NCBI RefSeq assembly: GCF_017571495.1
Contig: NZ_JAGETZ010000005.1
Span: forward strand, 186,001 to 250,000
Length of the DNA: 64,000 nt
Source of the DNA: Hymenobacter negativus
Lineage (GTDB): Bacteria; Bacteroidota; Bacteroidia; Cytophagales; Hymenobacteraceae
Direction of reading: 5' to 3'
Part shown: one piece after another, positions 8,729 through 17,093 of the stretch
Numbering within the stretch: the stretch's first letter is position 1
Layout: each line of letters starts with the position of its first letter
Made by a program: the position numbers and the translations under genes
Notes under the pieces: model-generated
Databases searched by the model: none
The model's input: only the letters and a program-made list of their open reading frames with translations
What the model was told of the DNA's origin: nothing

Positions 8729-10228
8729 ATGTGCGGAATAGTAGGTTTTCACGGTCCCGATAACGTCGTAGGCGACATGATAATTGGCCTCACCGCCCTC
8801 CAGCACCGGGGGCAGGATGCGGCCGGCATCGCCACGTTCGACGACTCGTTTCACCTCTGCAAGGGCCAGGGCCTCGTCAACGACGTGTTCAAGCCCAAGC
8901 ACGTGAAGAAGCTGAAAGGCAACATCGGCATCGGGCACGTGCGCTACACCACCCAGGGTGCCAACGACTCCGACCTAGCCCAGCCCTTCACCACCAGCTA
9001 CCCCTTTGGGCTGGCGATGGTGCACAACGGCAACGTCATCAACTTCCGCGACGTGGCCAAGCGCCTGCACGACAAGTACCACGTGCTGCCCAAAACCACC
9101 AACGACCTGGAACTCATCATGTACACCTTCGCCTCTGAGCTGCGCGTGAAAGACCTCGACCACATTTCGGTGGTAGATATTTTCGATGCCGTGGAGACCA
9201 CGCAGGAACTGGTGGAGGGCGCTTACGCTACCATCACGGTCATTGCCGGGCACGGCCTGCTGGCCTTCACCGACCCATTGGGCATCCGTCCGCTGGCGCT
9301 GGGGCGGCGCGACACGCCGAATGGACCGGTCTACGCTTTCGTGTCGGAAAGTACCTGCTTTGATTATCTGGACTTTGAATTCGTAGAAAATGTTGGCCCC
9401 GGCCAAGCCATTTTCATCGATAATAACTACCAGGTTCACCGCAAAAACCAGCCTGAGCTGCCCAAGAATTTCTGCGTGTTCGAGCAGATTTATTTTGCCC
9501 GCGAAGACTCCGTGATTCACGGCCGGCTGGTGGCGCGGGAGCGCGTGCGTTTGGGTAAAATTATCGCCCGCAAGCTGGTAGATGCCGGTTTGAAGCCCGA
9601 TATGGTGATTGATGTGCCTTCGTCGGGCTACTTCTCGGCTTCCGGTTTGGCCGAGGCCATTGGGGTACCCTACCGCCGGGCGCTGGTGAAAAACAACCAC
9701 ATGGGCCGCTCCTTCATCGTGCCCACTCAGGCCGGGCGCGAGGACGTGGTGAAGAAAAAGCTGAATCCCATCCGCGAGTTTGTGGAGGGTAAAAAGGTGG
9801 CCGTAGTGGATGACAGCATTGTGCGCGGCACCACGTCGCGCCGCATCGTGCGCCTACTGCGCGAGGCCGGAGCCAAGGAAGTGTACTTCATTTCGAGCGC
9901 GCCGCCCATCGTATCGCCCTGCATCTACGGCATCGACATGGCCATGAGCACCGAGCTAATTGCGGCCAACTACACGGAGGACGAAATCTGCCGCTACATT
10001 GAGGCCGACAAGGTGATTTACCAGGATTTGCAGGATTTGTACGAGCTGTTCTCGGAGGAGCGCGGCCACGGTGGCTCCTGCTTCGCCTGCTTCTCGGGCA
10101 AGTACCCGACGGGCGACGTGACGCACTACCTGCGCCATATCCAGGAGGAGCGCGCCAGCCACCGCAGCGACAAGAAAAAGGATAAGAAATCGGTGAGCGC
10201 CAAAGCGCCCGAGCCGACGGAGCATTAA
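8729..10228 (+). CDS. purF: Amidophosphoribosyltransferase
   Basis: First committed step of purine synthesis, making phosphoribosylamine from PRPP and glutamine. It starts MCGIVGFHGPDN, so Cys2 becomes the N-terminal glutaminase nucleophile after Met removal. The PRPP motif is KKVAVVDDSIVRGTTSRR. Cysteines in FCVFEQIYFAREDS, SPCIYGIDMA and CFACFSGKYPTGD match the four positions that hold the [4Fe-4S] cluster in the B. subtilis-type enzyme, where loss of the cluster by oxygen inactivates the protein. The 499-residue length fits. A palindromic repeat lies on each side of the gene. Confidence 0.95.
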   Translation: MCGIVGFHGPDNVVGDMIIGLTALQHRGQDAAGIATFDDSFHLCKGQGLVNDVFKPKHVKKLKGNIGIGHVRYTTQGANDSDLAQPFTTSYPFGLAMVHNGNVINFRDVAKRLHDKYHVLPKTTNDLELIMYTFASELRVKDLDHISVVDIFDAVETTQELVEGAYATITVIAGHGLLAFTDPLGIRPLALGRRDTPNGPVYAFVSESTCFDYLDFEFVENVGPGQAIFIDNNYQVHRKNQPELPKNFCVFEQIYFAREDSVIHGRLVARERVRLGKIIARKLVDAGLKPDMVIDVPSSGYFSASGLAEAIGVPYRRALVKNNHMGRSFIVPTQAGREDVVKKKLNPIREFVEGKKVAVVDDSIVRGTTSRRIVRLLREAGAKEVYFISSAPPIVSPCIYGIDMAMSTELIAANYTEDEICRYIEADKVIYQDLQDLYELFSEERGHGGSCFACFSGKYPTGDVTHYLRHIQEERASHRSDKKKDKKSVSAKAPEPTEH

Positions 10229-10251
10229 TCTGCTGCCACTAACAACGAATG

Positions 10252-10353
10252 AAGAACGTCATGCTGAGCGCAGTCGAAGCATCTCTACCGCGAGAGTAAT
10301 CAGATTTACTACTGCGGTAGAGATGCTTCGGCTGCGCTCAGCATGACGTTCTT
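10252..10353. repeat. Dispersed palindromic repeat, AACGTCATGCTGAGC family
   Basis: 40-base arms (10252-10291 and 10314-10353) pair with a single mismatch. The element fills most of the gap between purF and purM. The plus strand runs into a T tract after the hairpin, so it could also act as a terminator. Confidence 0.9.
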
Positions 10354-10391
10354 TTTAATCCATTAGCATACCCGTTTCCCGTTTCAATAGC

Positions 10392-11489
10392 ATGTCCACT
10401 TCCACCGAAAACCCCGCCGGCTACTCCATCGAAGAAGGCAACGCCGCCTCGCGCAACGCCTACAACTGGTCGAAAAAAACCTTCCAGAACCGCAGCGGTA
10501 AACCCGGCGAACCCGCCCAAGACCTCGACGGGGGCTTCTCCAATGAAATCCGCTTCGGCGCGGAACGGCTCGGCATCAGCTCCGACGGCATCGGGACCAA
10601 GATTGAAGTGGCCGAGCGCCTGAACAAGTACGATACCCTCGGCTACGACCTCATCGCCATGACGGCCGACGACCTCATTGCCGCCGGTTTCGTGCCCACC
10701 AATCTCTCCAACATCATCGACGTGAACCACCTCGACTACGACGTGGTGGACCAGATGATGCGCGGCCTGCACGATGCCGCCAACTTCGCCCAGGTAGCCA
10801 TCACGGGCGGCGAAATCGCGGAGCTGGGCAACCGCATCGGCGGCTGGCCGGGTGCCAAGATGAACTTCAACTGGTGCTCCACGGCCATTGGGGTGCTGCA
10901 CCCCAGCCTGGCCCAGCCCCTGAGTGGCAAAACCGCCCAGGCCGGCCACGCGGTGGTGGCCCTGCGCTCGCCTTCGTTCCGCTCCAACGGCTACTCGCTG
11001 GCCCGCAAAACCCTGCAAAAAGTATTCGGCGACAACTGGCACGAGGCCCCCTACGACGGCTCCGACGCTGACCAGCACGCCACCTGGGGCGAGGCCATGC
11101 TCGCGCCCTCGCTCATCTATTCGCCCGGCGTGGCGGCGCTGCTCGATGCCGGTTTGCCGCTGCACGGCGTGGCCCACATCACGGGCGGCGGCGTGGCCGA
11201 TAACTTCTCGCGGGTGCTGAAAAACGGCCTAGGCGCGGTGCTGGATACCCTCTTTGCGCCGCTGCCCGCTATGCAGCGCCTCTGCGAAATCGGCGACATC
11301 AGCGCCGAAACGGCCTACCTCTACTGGAATATGGGCACCGGTATGCTGGTGGTGACCGAAGAAGCCAGTGCCGCGGCTGTAGTGGCTTCGCTGCAAGCCA
11401 GCGGCTACGATGCGCAAGTAGCCGGCCGCCTTACGGCCGAGAGCGGCGTGACGCTGCGCGTGGCGGCGGGGGAGTTGCGGTACGCCTAG
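10392..11489 (+). CDS. purM: Phosphoribosylformylglycinamidine cyclo-ligase (AIR synthetase)
   Basis: Closes the imidazole ring of AIR from FGAM using ATP. The 365-residue protein carries the family signature ISSDGIGTKIEVAERL near residue 60, MTADDLIAAGFVPTNLSNIID near 95 and GVAHITGGGVADNF near 260. Start ATG 10392 directly precedes STSTENPAGYSIEEGN and gives normal length. It is separated from purF by a large palindrome, so it may be transcribed partly from its own promoter. It is the last recognisable purine gene of the run. Confidence 0.94.
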   Translation: MSTSTENPAGYSIEEGNAASRNAYNWSKKTFQNRSGKPGEPAQDLDGGFSNEIRFGAERLGISSDGIGTKIEVAERLNKYDTLGYDLIAMTADDLIAAGFVPTNLSNIIDVNHLDYDVVDQMMRGLHDAANFAQVAITGGEIAELGNRIGGWPGAKMNFNWCSTAIGVLHPSLAQPLSGKTAQAGHAVVALRSPSFRSNGYSLARKTLQKVFGDNWHEAPYDGSDADQHATWGEAMLAPSLIYSPGVAALLDAGLPLHGVAHITGGGVADNFSRVLKNGLGAVLDTLFAPLPAMQRLCEIGDISAETAYLYWNMGTGMLVVTEEASAAAVVASLQASGYDAQVAGRLTAESGVTLRVAAGELRYA

Positions 11490-11502
11490 CAACGACGGGT
11501 AG

Positions 11503-11787
11503 TAGCGCACCGCGCCACCGGATACGGTGCAGCCGCCGGTGGTTATGGCACATCCTATACCAGGTTGTGGCGCACCCCCATGTTACTATGGCGCAGGCGA
11601 CTGTGCTTATTGGCACAACCACGATGTGTAATGGTGCATACTGGTACCAGAATAGGAACAACGGCATGGTGTTATGGCGCATGCTGTTGCCAGAATAGGA
11701 ACAACGGCATGGTGTTATGGCACAACCAGTGGTATTAGTGGCACAGCTGCCTTCGGATATGGTGCTACCGGGTGTTGTTTGTGGCGT
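11503..11787. repeat. Degenerate tandem array with strict 21-22-bp phasing
   Basis: A TGGCGC/TGGCAC-like word recurs at 11503, 11525, 11546, 11568, 11589, 11611, 11632, 11653, 11675, 11696, 11718, 11739, 11760 and 11782, with steps of 21 or 22 bases throughout (mean about 21.5). Copies at 11653 and 11696 read TAGGAAC. Two 32-base segments (11647-11678 and 11690-11721) are identical, giving a higher 43-base period. No convincing gene lies here. The array fills the gap between purM and the winged-helix-like gene at 11827. Confidence 0.75.
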
Positions 11788-11826
11788 AGCTTAGGGCTCC
11801 GGCCCACCTTACGGGCCGGGTCGCGC

Positions 11827-12249
11827 ATGAATCCGACCCCTGACCCTAACGCCGCAGCCCTGTTCGGGGGCTTGGCCGAACGCATTGCCCGCCGCGACCA
11901 ACCCGCCTTGGCCGTGCCCAACCCCTATGCCCCGGAACAGGTGATGCACCGCCTGCTGACGGCGCTGGCCCCGCTGGTGCCCGGCCGCAACCAGCGCGGG
12001 CGCACCGTGCAGGCCCAGATGCTTTACCGCTTCTTTGCACACGAAGCCCTCACGGCCCGCAACCTGGCCGATGCCGCCAACGTGGAGCGCGTGGCAGGTG
12101 GCCGCGCCACCGCCGGGCTGGTGCACGCAGGTTTGCTGCAATGGGCCTACGAGGGACCGCGCCGTATGTACCGCCTCACCCGCTGGGGCGAGGACTGGCT
12201 GCTAGCCATTGGGCGGGGCGAGATGCTGCCGGCGCGGCCCGTGGGGTAG
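11827..12249 (+). CDS. Small winged-helix-like protein of unknown function
   Basis: A 140-residue soluble protein that I do not recognise as a named family. Residues 60-125 (MLYRFFAHEALTARNLADAA, then RATAGLVHAGLLQ and MYRLTRWGEDWLLAI) have the helix-helix-helix-wing rhythm of a winged-helix DNA-binding domain, with the small-residue turn expected before a recognition helix. The N-terminal 50 residues are Pro/Ala-rich. ATG 11827 was chosen over an upstream in-frame ATG because that extension would read through the tandem array. It lies directly downstream of the array, which could be its target; this is inference. Confidence 0.6.
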   Translation: MNPTPDPNAAALFGGLAERIARRDQPALAVPNPYAPEQVMHRLLTALAPLVPGRNQRGRTVQAQMLYRFFAHEALTARNLADAANVERVAGGRATAGLVHAGLLQWAYEGPRRMYRLTRWGEDWLLAIGRGEMLPARPVG

Positions 12250-12287
12250 GAGAAAGCCACTGACAGTGAAGCGGCGAAAGGAAAAAA

Positions 12288-12382
12288 GAACGTCATGCTG
12301 AGCTTGCCGAAGCAGCTTTACTGCACTAGCAAATAATTGCGTTGCGCGGTAAAGCTGCTTCGGCAAGCTCAGCATGACGTTC
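12288..12382. repeat. Dispersed palindromic repeat, AACGTCATGCTGAGC family
   Basis: 34-base perfect arms at 12288-12321 and 12349-12382 around a 27-base AT-richer loop. It separates the convergent winged-helix-like gene and pncB. Confidence 0.9.
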
Positions 12383-12407
12383 CAAGACATTGACGCTGGG
12401 CGTCTGC

Positions 12408-13898
12408 CTACGCCGGGCGCACCGGGCGCTTCTCCAGAATAAGCTGCGTGCGGTAGTCGTACAGCCCTTTTTCGAGGCCCACCGGGAAGGTGTGGGGGTT
12501 GAGGAAGCGGCGGATGCTGGGGTCGAGGCTCTGCACTTCGCGCTGGGCGTGGGCGCGGCTTTCGGCCAGTGTGGGCAGCTCCAGCACCCGTTTGCCTTGG
12601 CGGAACACCGGCTCCAGCAGTTCGCGGAATTTCGTTTCGGGTTTGATGGCGAGGCGGCGCGTGCTGTCGAGCGGGTCGATGAGGGTGAGCTGGTCGGGCA
12701 GGGGTTCGGCGGTGTTGTAGAGCATGTCGGCGCGGGGCTTGCCGTACTCATTCAGGTAGCGGCGCACCTGTAAAATGCCCGGTACGCTGGTTTTAGCCAC
12801 CTGTTCGGAGAGCTTGATGGTGAAATCCCAGCCCGAATCATCGGCCTTGCGCAGTGCGGCAAGCTTGTAAACTCCCCCCAAAGCCGCCTGGTTGTAGGCC
12901 GTCACGAGCTGCGTGCCCACGCCCCAGGTATCGATGCGGGCGCCCTGCTGCTTGAGGCTGGTGATGAGGTTTTCCTCTAAATCGTTGCTGGCCACGATGC
13001 GCGTTTCCGTGAAGCCGGCCTCGTCGAGCACCGCCCGCGCCTCCCGACTGAGGTAGGCCAAGTCGCCCGAATCTAGCCGGATACCAGCTAGCTCGTGGCC
13101 GTTGGCGCGCATCTCGCGGGCCACTTTGATGGCCTGGCGCACGCCTTCCAGCGTGTCGTAGGTATCGACCAGGAATACCGAGTCGTCGGGAAAAGCCTTG
13201 GCGTAGGCCGAGAAAGCCGTCACCTCGTCTTCAAACGACATGACCCAGCTGTGCGCGTGCGTACCGCGCACCGGGATGCCGTAGCGCTGCCCGGCCAGTA
13301 CGTTGGAGGTAGCATCGGCCCCGCCTAAAAAAGCCGCCCGGCTGGCTCCCAGGCCGCCATCGAAGCCCTGGGCGCGGCGCAGGCCGAACTCCAGAATCTG
13401 GTCGGAAGGGCCGGCTGCTTCGCGAATGCGAGCCGATTTGGTGGCAATCAGGGTTTGGAAATTGATGAGGGTGAGCAGAGCCGTTTCCAGCAATTGGGCC
13501 TGTAGCAGCGGGCCGCGCACCCGTACCAGCGGCTCGTTGCCGAACACCACGGTACCCTCGGCAATGGCGTCGATGTCGCAGGTAAATTTCAACTGGCGCA
13601 GGTATTCCAAAAACTCCGGTGGGAACATGGCCGTGCCCTTGCTGCCGCGCAGGCTGCCGAGGTAGGCGAGGTCATCATCGGAAAAATGCAGGTTTTCGAC
13701 CCAGTCCACGGCCAGCGCCAAGCCAGCCGCCACCGCGTAGCCCCCTTGGAAAGGTGCCTTGCGGAAGTAGAGGTGAAACACTGCCTCGCGGTCCTGTAAG
13801 CCCTGTTGCCAGTAGCCGTAGGCCATGGTGAGCTGGTAAAGGTCGGTGACGAGGGTGAGGGAGGGCGCGTAGAGGCCGGAAAGAGGGGCTGCGTTCAT
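12408..13898 (-). CDS. pncB: Nicotinate phosphoribosyltransferase
   Basis: Salvages nicotinate to nicotinate mononucleotide with PRPP and ATP, feeding NAD synthesis. The 496-residue protein is the long form and opens LVTDLYQLTMAYGYW. Further family motifs are FGLRRAQGFDGGLGASRAA near residue 175, GTHAHSWVMSF near 215, DTYDTLEGV near 245 and the ribose-phosphate loop IRLDSGDLAYLS near 275. Its coding strand opposes the purine run. It uses PRPP like pyrE and purF, but there is no sign of shared transcription. Confidence 0.95.
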   Translation of the reverse strand: MNAAPLSGLYAPSLTLVTDLYQLTMAYGYWQQGLQDREAVFHLYFRKAPFQGGYAVAAGLALAVDWVENLHFSDDDLAYLGSLRGSKGTAMFPPEFLEYLRQLKFTCDIDAIAEGTVVFGNEPLVRVRGPLLQAQLLETALLTLINFQTLIATKSARIREAAGPSDQILEFGLRRAQGFDGGLGASRAAFLGGADATSNVLAGQRYGIPVRGTHAHSWVMSFEDEVTAFSAYAKAFPDDSVFLVDTYDTLEGVRQAIKVAREMRANGHELAGIRLDSGDLAYLSREARAVLDEAGFTETRIVASNDLEENLITSLKQQGARIDTWGVGTQLVTAYNQAALGGVYKLAALRKADDSGWDFTIKLSEQVAKTSVPGILQVRRYLNEYGKPRADMLYNTAEPLPDQLTLIDPLDSTRRLAIKPETKFRELLEPVFRQGKRVLELPTLAESRAHAQREVQSLDPSIRRFLNPHTFPVGLEKGLYDYRTQLILEKRPVRPA

Positions 13899-13965
13899 GC
13901 CGGCAAAGAAACGGAATATCCGGCGCTACGCACGCTGTCGGCCCGTCGGCGCTACCTTGCTGCCC

Positions 13966-14691
13966 ATGCCCACATCATCCCACACCGCCCGTTCCCACGG
14001 CAAAGCTTCCTTCTTCAGCCGCTTTCTGAGCTTGCCGTGGCGCCTGGGCCTGGGCCTGGCCGCCGGGGTGCTGGTGGCGCTGCTGGCCCCGGATGTGATG
14101 GGAACACTGGTGCGTGCCGTAGCCGCCTGGGACGGTTTCGCTCTCACCACCCTGGCCCTGATGGTGCTGAACATGCGCCTGGCCGATGTGGAGGACATTC
14201 GCCGCGTAGCTGCCAGCGAGGATTTTACCCGTGCTGCTGCCTCCGCCGTCGTCATCACTGGGGCGCTGGCCAGCCTGGTAGCGGTGGTGGGCCTGCTGGG
14301 CACTATCAAAGGCTTGCCCGAAAAAGCCAAAGCCCTGCACCTGGGCCTGGGCATCGGGGCTGTGGTGTTGGCCTGGACGCTGGTGCATTGCGTGTTCACC
14401 CTCCGCTACGCTCATGCTTACTACAACACCAACGAGCAGGGCCACGACTGCGGGGGCCTCACCTTCCCCGACGACGCTGGGAAAGCCGACGCCGAGCCCC
14501 TGCTTGAACCCAATTACCTGGACTTCGCCTACTTTGCCTTTGTAATAGGCATGACCGCCCAAACTGCCGACATTGGCATCAGCAGCCGCACCATTCGGGG
14601 TACCGCGCTGCTACACGGCCTCATTTCCTTCTTGTTCAATACGGCCATTGTGGCCCTCACCATCGGCACCATCGGCGGGATGTTGAGTTAA
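13966..14691 (+). CDS. DUF1345-family integral membrane protein
   Basis: A 241-residue membrane protein with about five transmembrane segments: residues 23-42, 50-66, 85-108, 118-142 and 210-238. The motif NYLDFAYFAFVIGMTAQTADIG followed by ISSRTIRGTALLHGLISF-type residues is typical of DUF1345, whose role is unknown. ATG 13966 gives a short basic lead before the first segment; an upstream ATG would overlap the start of divergent pncB. The stop codon sits inside the arm of a perfect palindrome shared with the convergent regulator gene. Confidence 0.8.
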   Translation: MPTSSHTARSHGKASFFSRFLSLPWRLGLGLAAGVLVALLAPDVMGTLVRAVAAWDGFALTTLALMVLNMRLADVEDIRRVAASEDFTRAAASAVVITGALASLVAVVGLLGTIKGLPEKAKALHLGLGIGAVVLAWTLVHCVFTLRYAHAYYNTNEQGHDCGGLTFPDDAGKADAEPLLEPNYLDFAYFAFVIGMTAQTADIGISSRTIRGTALLHGLISFLFNTAIVALTIGTIGGMLS

Positions 14692-14760
14692 TGATTAACA
14701 GTTAGGGATTAATGATTGGTAGTGAGTAAAAGTCATTAATCCCTAACTGTTAATCATTAA
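14688..14760. repeat. Perfect 28-bp AT-rich inverted repeat at a convergent gene junction
   Basis: Arms 14688-14715 and 14733-14760 are exact reverse complements with a 17-base loop. The left arm contains the TAA of the DUF1345 gene and the right arm contains the TAA of the opposing regulator gene. The element is AT-rich in a GC-rich background. It probably serves as a two-way terminator. Confidence 0.9.
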
Positions 14761-15410
14761 GAAATAAGTCCGCGGCTCACGGCCAGCTTGATAAGGGCAG
14801 CGGTATTCTTGGCCTGGGTTTTGGCGATGATGTTCTGGCGGTGGGTTTCGATGGTGCGCTTGCTGGTGAAAAGCTTATCGGAGATTTCCGCGTTGGTCAT
14901 GCCCTCGGCAATGAGCTTGAGCACTTCCAACTCGCGGGCCGTGAGGTCGGCGCCGGCGTGGGCAATTTCGACATTGGCCTGGCTGCTGGATTGTGCCACG
15001 GCCTTGTAAAGCATGTTTAGCCCAATTTCAGTGCATAGGAAAGGGCTGCCCATGGCCACCGTCCGGATGGCATGCGTAATTTCACTGATGGCCGCATTCT
15101 TGAGCACGTAGCCCAGCGCGCCGGCCTCCAGCATGCGGGCCACGTAGTTTTCATGGTCGAGCATGGTGAGCACCAGCACCCGCACATCGGGGAACCGGCG
15201 GCGCAGCTCGGGCATGGTGGCAAAGCCATCGAGCACCGGCATCTGCACGTCCATCAGCACCACATCGGCAGGCGTAGTTTCGAGGATGGTCAGCACTTCG
15301 GCCCCGTTGCTGGCCTCGCCCACCACATCAAGGTCGGGTTCGGCGGAGAGAAGGGCCCGGATGCCATCGCGCAGGATGGCATGGTCGTCAGCAAGTATAA
15401 TGCGAGTCAT
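14757..15410 (-). CDS. NarL/FixJ-type response regulator
   Basis: A 217-residue regulator with an N-terminal receiver and a C-terminal LuxR-type helix-turn-helix. Receiver residues are all standard: acid pair Asp8-Asp9, phospho-acceptor Asp54 in VVLMDVQMP, switch Thr82 and Lys104. The HTH contains LTARELEVLKLIAEGMTN and SKRTIETHRQNI. Start MTRIILADDH was chosen because the 15 preceding residues are not part of the receiver fold. No histidine kinase is adjacent, so its partner is unknown. It is divergent from a same-length paralogue at 15675. Confidence 0.92.
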   Translation of the reverse strand: MTRIILADDHAILRDGIRALLSAEPDLDVVGEASNGAEVLTILETTPADVVLMDVQMPVLDGFATMPELRRRFPDVRVLVLTMLDHENYVARMLEAGALGYVLKNAAISEITHAIRTVAMGSPFLCTEIGLNMLYKAVAQSSSQANVEIAHAGADLTARELEVLKLIAEGMTNAEISDKLFTSKRTIETHRQNIIAKTQAKNTAALIKLAVSRGLIS

Positions 15411-15566
15411 AGCGAAAGGAAGGATAAGATTGTCGAAACGGTCAACCGAAGACAAAGTTGGGCCGCAGGTGTATACGTGTGAAGTCGCTCCGTATTTCTA
15501 CTCTATAAATCAGTTTGACTGGCGATTTTTAAGGAATTAATACGGCTTTTGTTGCTAATTCCACAG

Positions 15567-15593
15567 TTGAGCTTCGCCATAATGGTAGTTTTG
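15567..15593 (+). promoter_or_regulatory. Candidate Bacteroidota promoter for the second NarL-type regulator
   Basis: TAGTTTTG at 15586-15593 matches the Bacteroidota -7 box TAnnTTTG exactly, and TTG at 15567-15569 lies 16 bases upstream as a possible -33 element. The start codon at 15675 would follow a leader of about 75 bases. The divergent gap 15411-15674 is AT-rich. Confidence 0.45.
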
Positions 15594-15674
15594 GAATCTT
15601 AAAAGTTGTTTTTTAGTTGGCACCCCGGCCATCCAATTACTCACGCTTGCCGCTCTACCCTACCATTACTTCGT

Positions 15675-16328
15675 ATGATTCGATTGCTACTTACCGACAG
15701 TGACAACTCCACCCGGCAGGCGCTGCGCATCGGGCTGGGTGCGGCAGTGGGCTTGGAAGTAGTGGGGGAAGTTGGTACTGGGGCCGAACTGCTGGATGCT
15801 GTTGCTAGCGTCGCACCATCGATGGTGTTGCTCGACCTGGGCATGCCCGGCCCCGATGTATTTGCTGTTCTGCTGGCCCTACGCGAGCAATACCCCCAAC
15901 TGCGCATCCTGGCCCGCGGCGAACTCACCAACGAACATTACATCGCCCGCGCCTTCGACCTGGGCGTGCACGGCTACGTGCTCAAAAGCTCCCTGCTTTC
16001 GGAACTGCTGCATGGGCTGGGTACCGTGGCGGCCGGCCGGCCGTTCTTGTGCTCGGCCATTGGGCTGGCGCTGCTGAGCCGCCTCTACACCGAGAAGCCC
16101 GCCCCCGATGGTGCGGCGGCCCGTCTGGTGCTGGGGCTGAGCAAGCGCGAAATGGAGGTACTGAGCTTGGTAGCCGAAGGCCTCACCAACGCCGAAATCG
16201 CCGTGCGTCTGTTCACCAGCAAGCGCACCATTGAAACCCACCGCCAGAACATCATGGAGAAAACTCAGACCCGCAATACGGCCTCGCTCATCAAACTGGC
16301 AGCCCGCCAGGGCCTGTTGCCGGAGTAG
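15675..16328 (+). CDS. NarL/FixJ-type response regulator with degenerate receiver
   Basis: A 217-residue paralogue of the divergent gene at 14757, collinear over its full length. The C-terminal LuxR domain is almost identical in the recognition region (SKRTIETHRQNI). The receiver keeps Asp54 and Lys104, but the acid pair is Asp8-Ser9 instead of Asp-Asp, and position 82, the switch Thr in its neighbour, is Gly. These changes suggest altered or phosphorylation-independent switching. Start MIRLLLTDSD matches the paralogue's start. Local duplication is a likely origin, given the shared length and position. Confidence 0.9.
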   Translation: MIRLLLTDSDNSTRQALRIGLGAAVGLEVVGEVGTGAELLDAVASVAPSMVLLDLGMPGPDVFAVLLALREQYPQLRILARGELTNEHYIARAFDLGVHGYVLKSSLLSELLHGLGTVAAGRPFLCSAIGLALLSRLYTEKPAPDGAAARLVLGLSKREMEVLSLVAEGLTNAEIAVRLFTSKRTIETHRQNIMEKTQTRNTASLIKLAARQGLLPE

Positions 16329-16421
16329 TGGTAACCGATTGACTGAGTTGTTGACATTGGGATATCCGTTCGGCGCAATCAAGGCCATTAATTACTTGGA
16401 CACCTCGCGTTACTCATTTCG

Positions 16422-16922
16422 TCACTGCGCCTGCGCGGCAATGATGAACTCGGCTAGTTCGCGGAAACAGCCGTGGCCACCGGGGGTCTGGCAATGAAAT
16501 TCGGCGGCGGCGCGGGCAAACGAAGTGGCGTCGCCGGGGCAGGCCGAAAAGCCCACCAGCGCCAGAATTTCCAGGTCGTTGGTATCATCTCCGATGAAAG
16601 CAACCTCTTCGGCTGTGAGGCCAGTACGGGCCAGAATCTCGTGCAGGCAGGTGGCTTTGTCCTTGATGCCGAGGTGCAGCTCCTCAATTTTCAGCTTGGC
16701 AGCACGGGTGCGAACGGAAGGCGAAACTTCGCCCGTCATGATGCCCGTGGCAATGCCATGGTTACGCAAGCGCTCCACGCCCATGCCGTCGCGGATGTTG
16801 AAGCGCTTCATTTCCTCGCCTCGCTCCGAGTAATACACGCCGCCATCGGTCAGCACGCCGTCACAGTCGGTGAGTACCAGGCGAATGCGGCGGGCGCGGG
16901 CAGTAAGGTCGGCTAGTTTCAT
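16422..16922 (-). CDS. kdsC: KDO-8-phosphate phosphatase (KdsC-like HAD hydrolase)
   Basis: HAD phosphatase predicted to release phosphate from 3-deoxy-manno-octulosonate 8-phosphate for lipopolysaccharide core synthesis. Motif I is VLTDCDGVLTDGG with the nucleophile Asp and the DxD acid. MTGEVSPSV corresponds to motif II, and EVAFIGDDTNDLEIL is motif III/IV. The 166-residue length without a cap domain fits the KdsC tetramer type. Start MKLADLTARA removes a hydrophobic 15-residue lead that the family lacks. No other KDO gene lies nearby. Confidence 0.85.
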   Translation of the reverse strand: MKLADLTARARRIRLVLTDCDGVLTDGGVYYSERGEEMKRFNIRDGMGVERLRNHGIATGIMTGEVSPSVRTRAAKLKIEELHLGIKDKATCLHEILARTGLTAEEVAFIGDDTNDLEILALVGFSACPGDATSFARAAAEFHCQTPGGHGCFRELAEFIIAAQAQ

Positions 16923-17093
16923 AAAAGCAAGGAAAAGTGGTGCTATTGTAAAAAATGAAATATTCAAAACGGCCCCTGTGAGACCGATAGGGCCGCAAGT
17001 TCGGTACGAAGAGGGGAATTTTGATTTGCACCGAAAGTATAATTATACCGTAGTGCGTACCTTGGTACTAGGAATCAATTTTGTTAGTATATT

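Noticed and set aside
11503..11787. CRISPR array
   Set aside because: The units are degenerate, spacing is 21-22 bases and no unique spacers of 30 or more bases or cas genes are present.
11674..11826. Extended start for the winged-helix-like gene
   Set aside because: The extension would translate the phased tandem array into low-sense sequence; ATG 11827 gives a compact protein.
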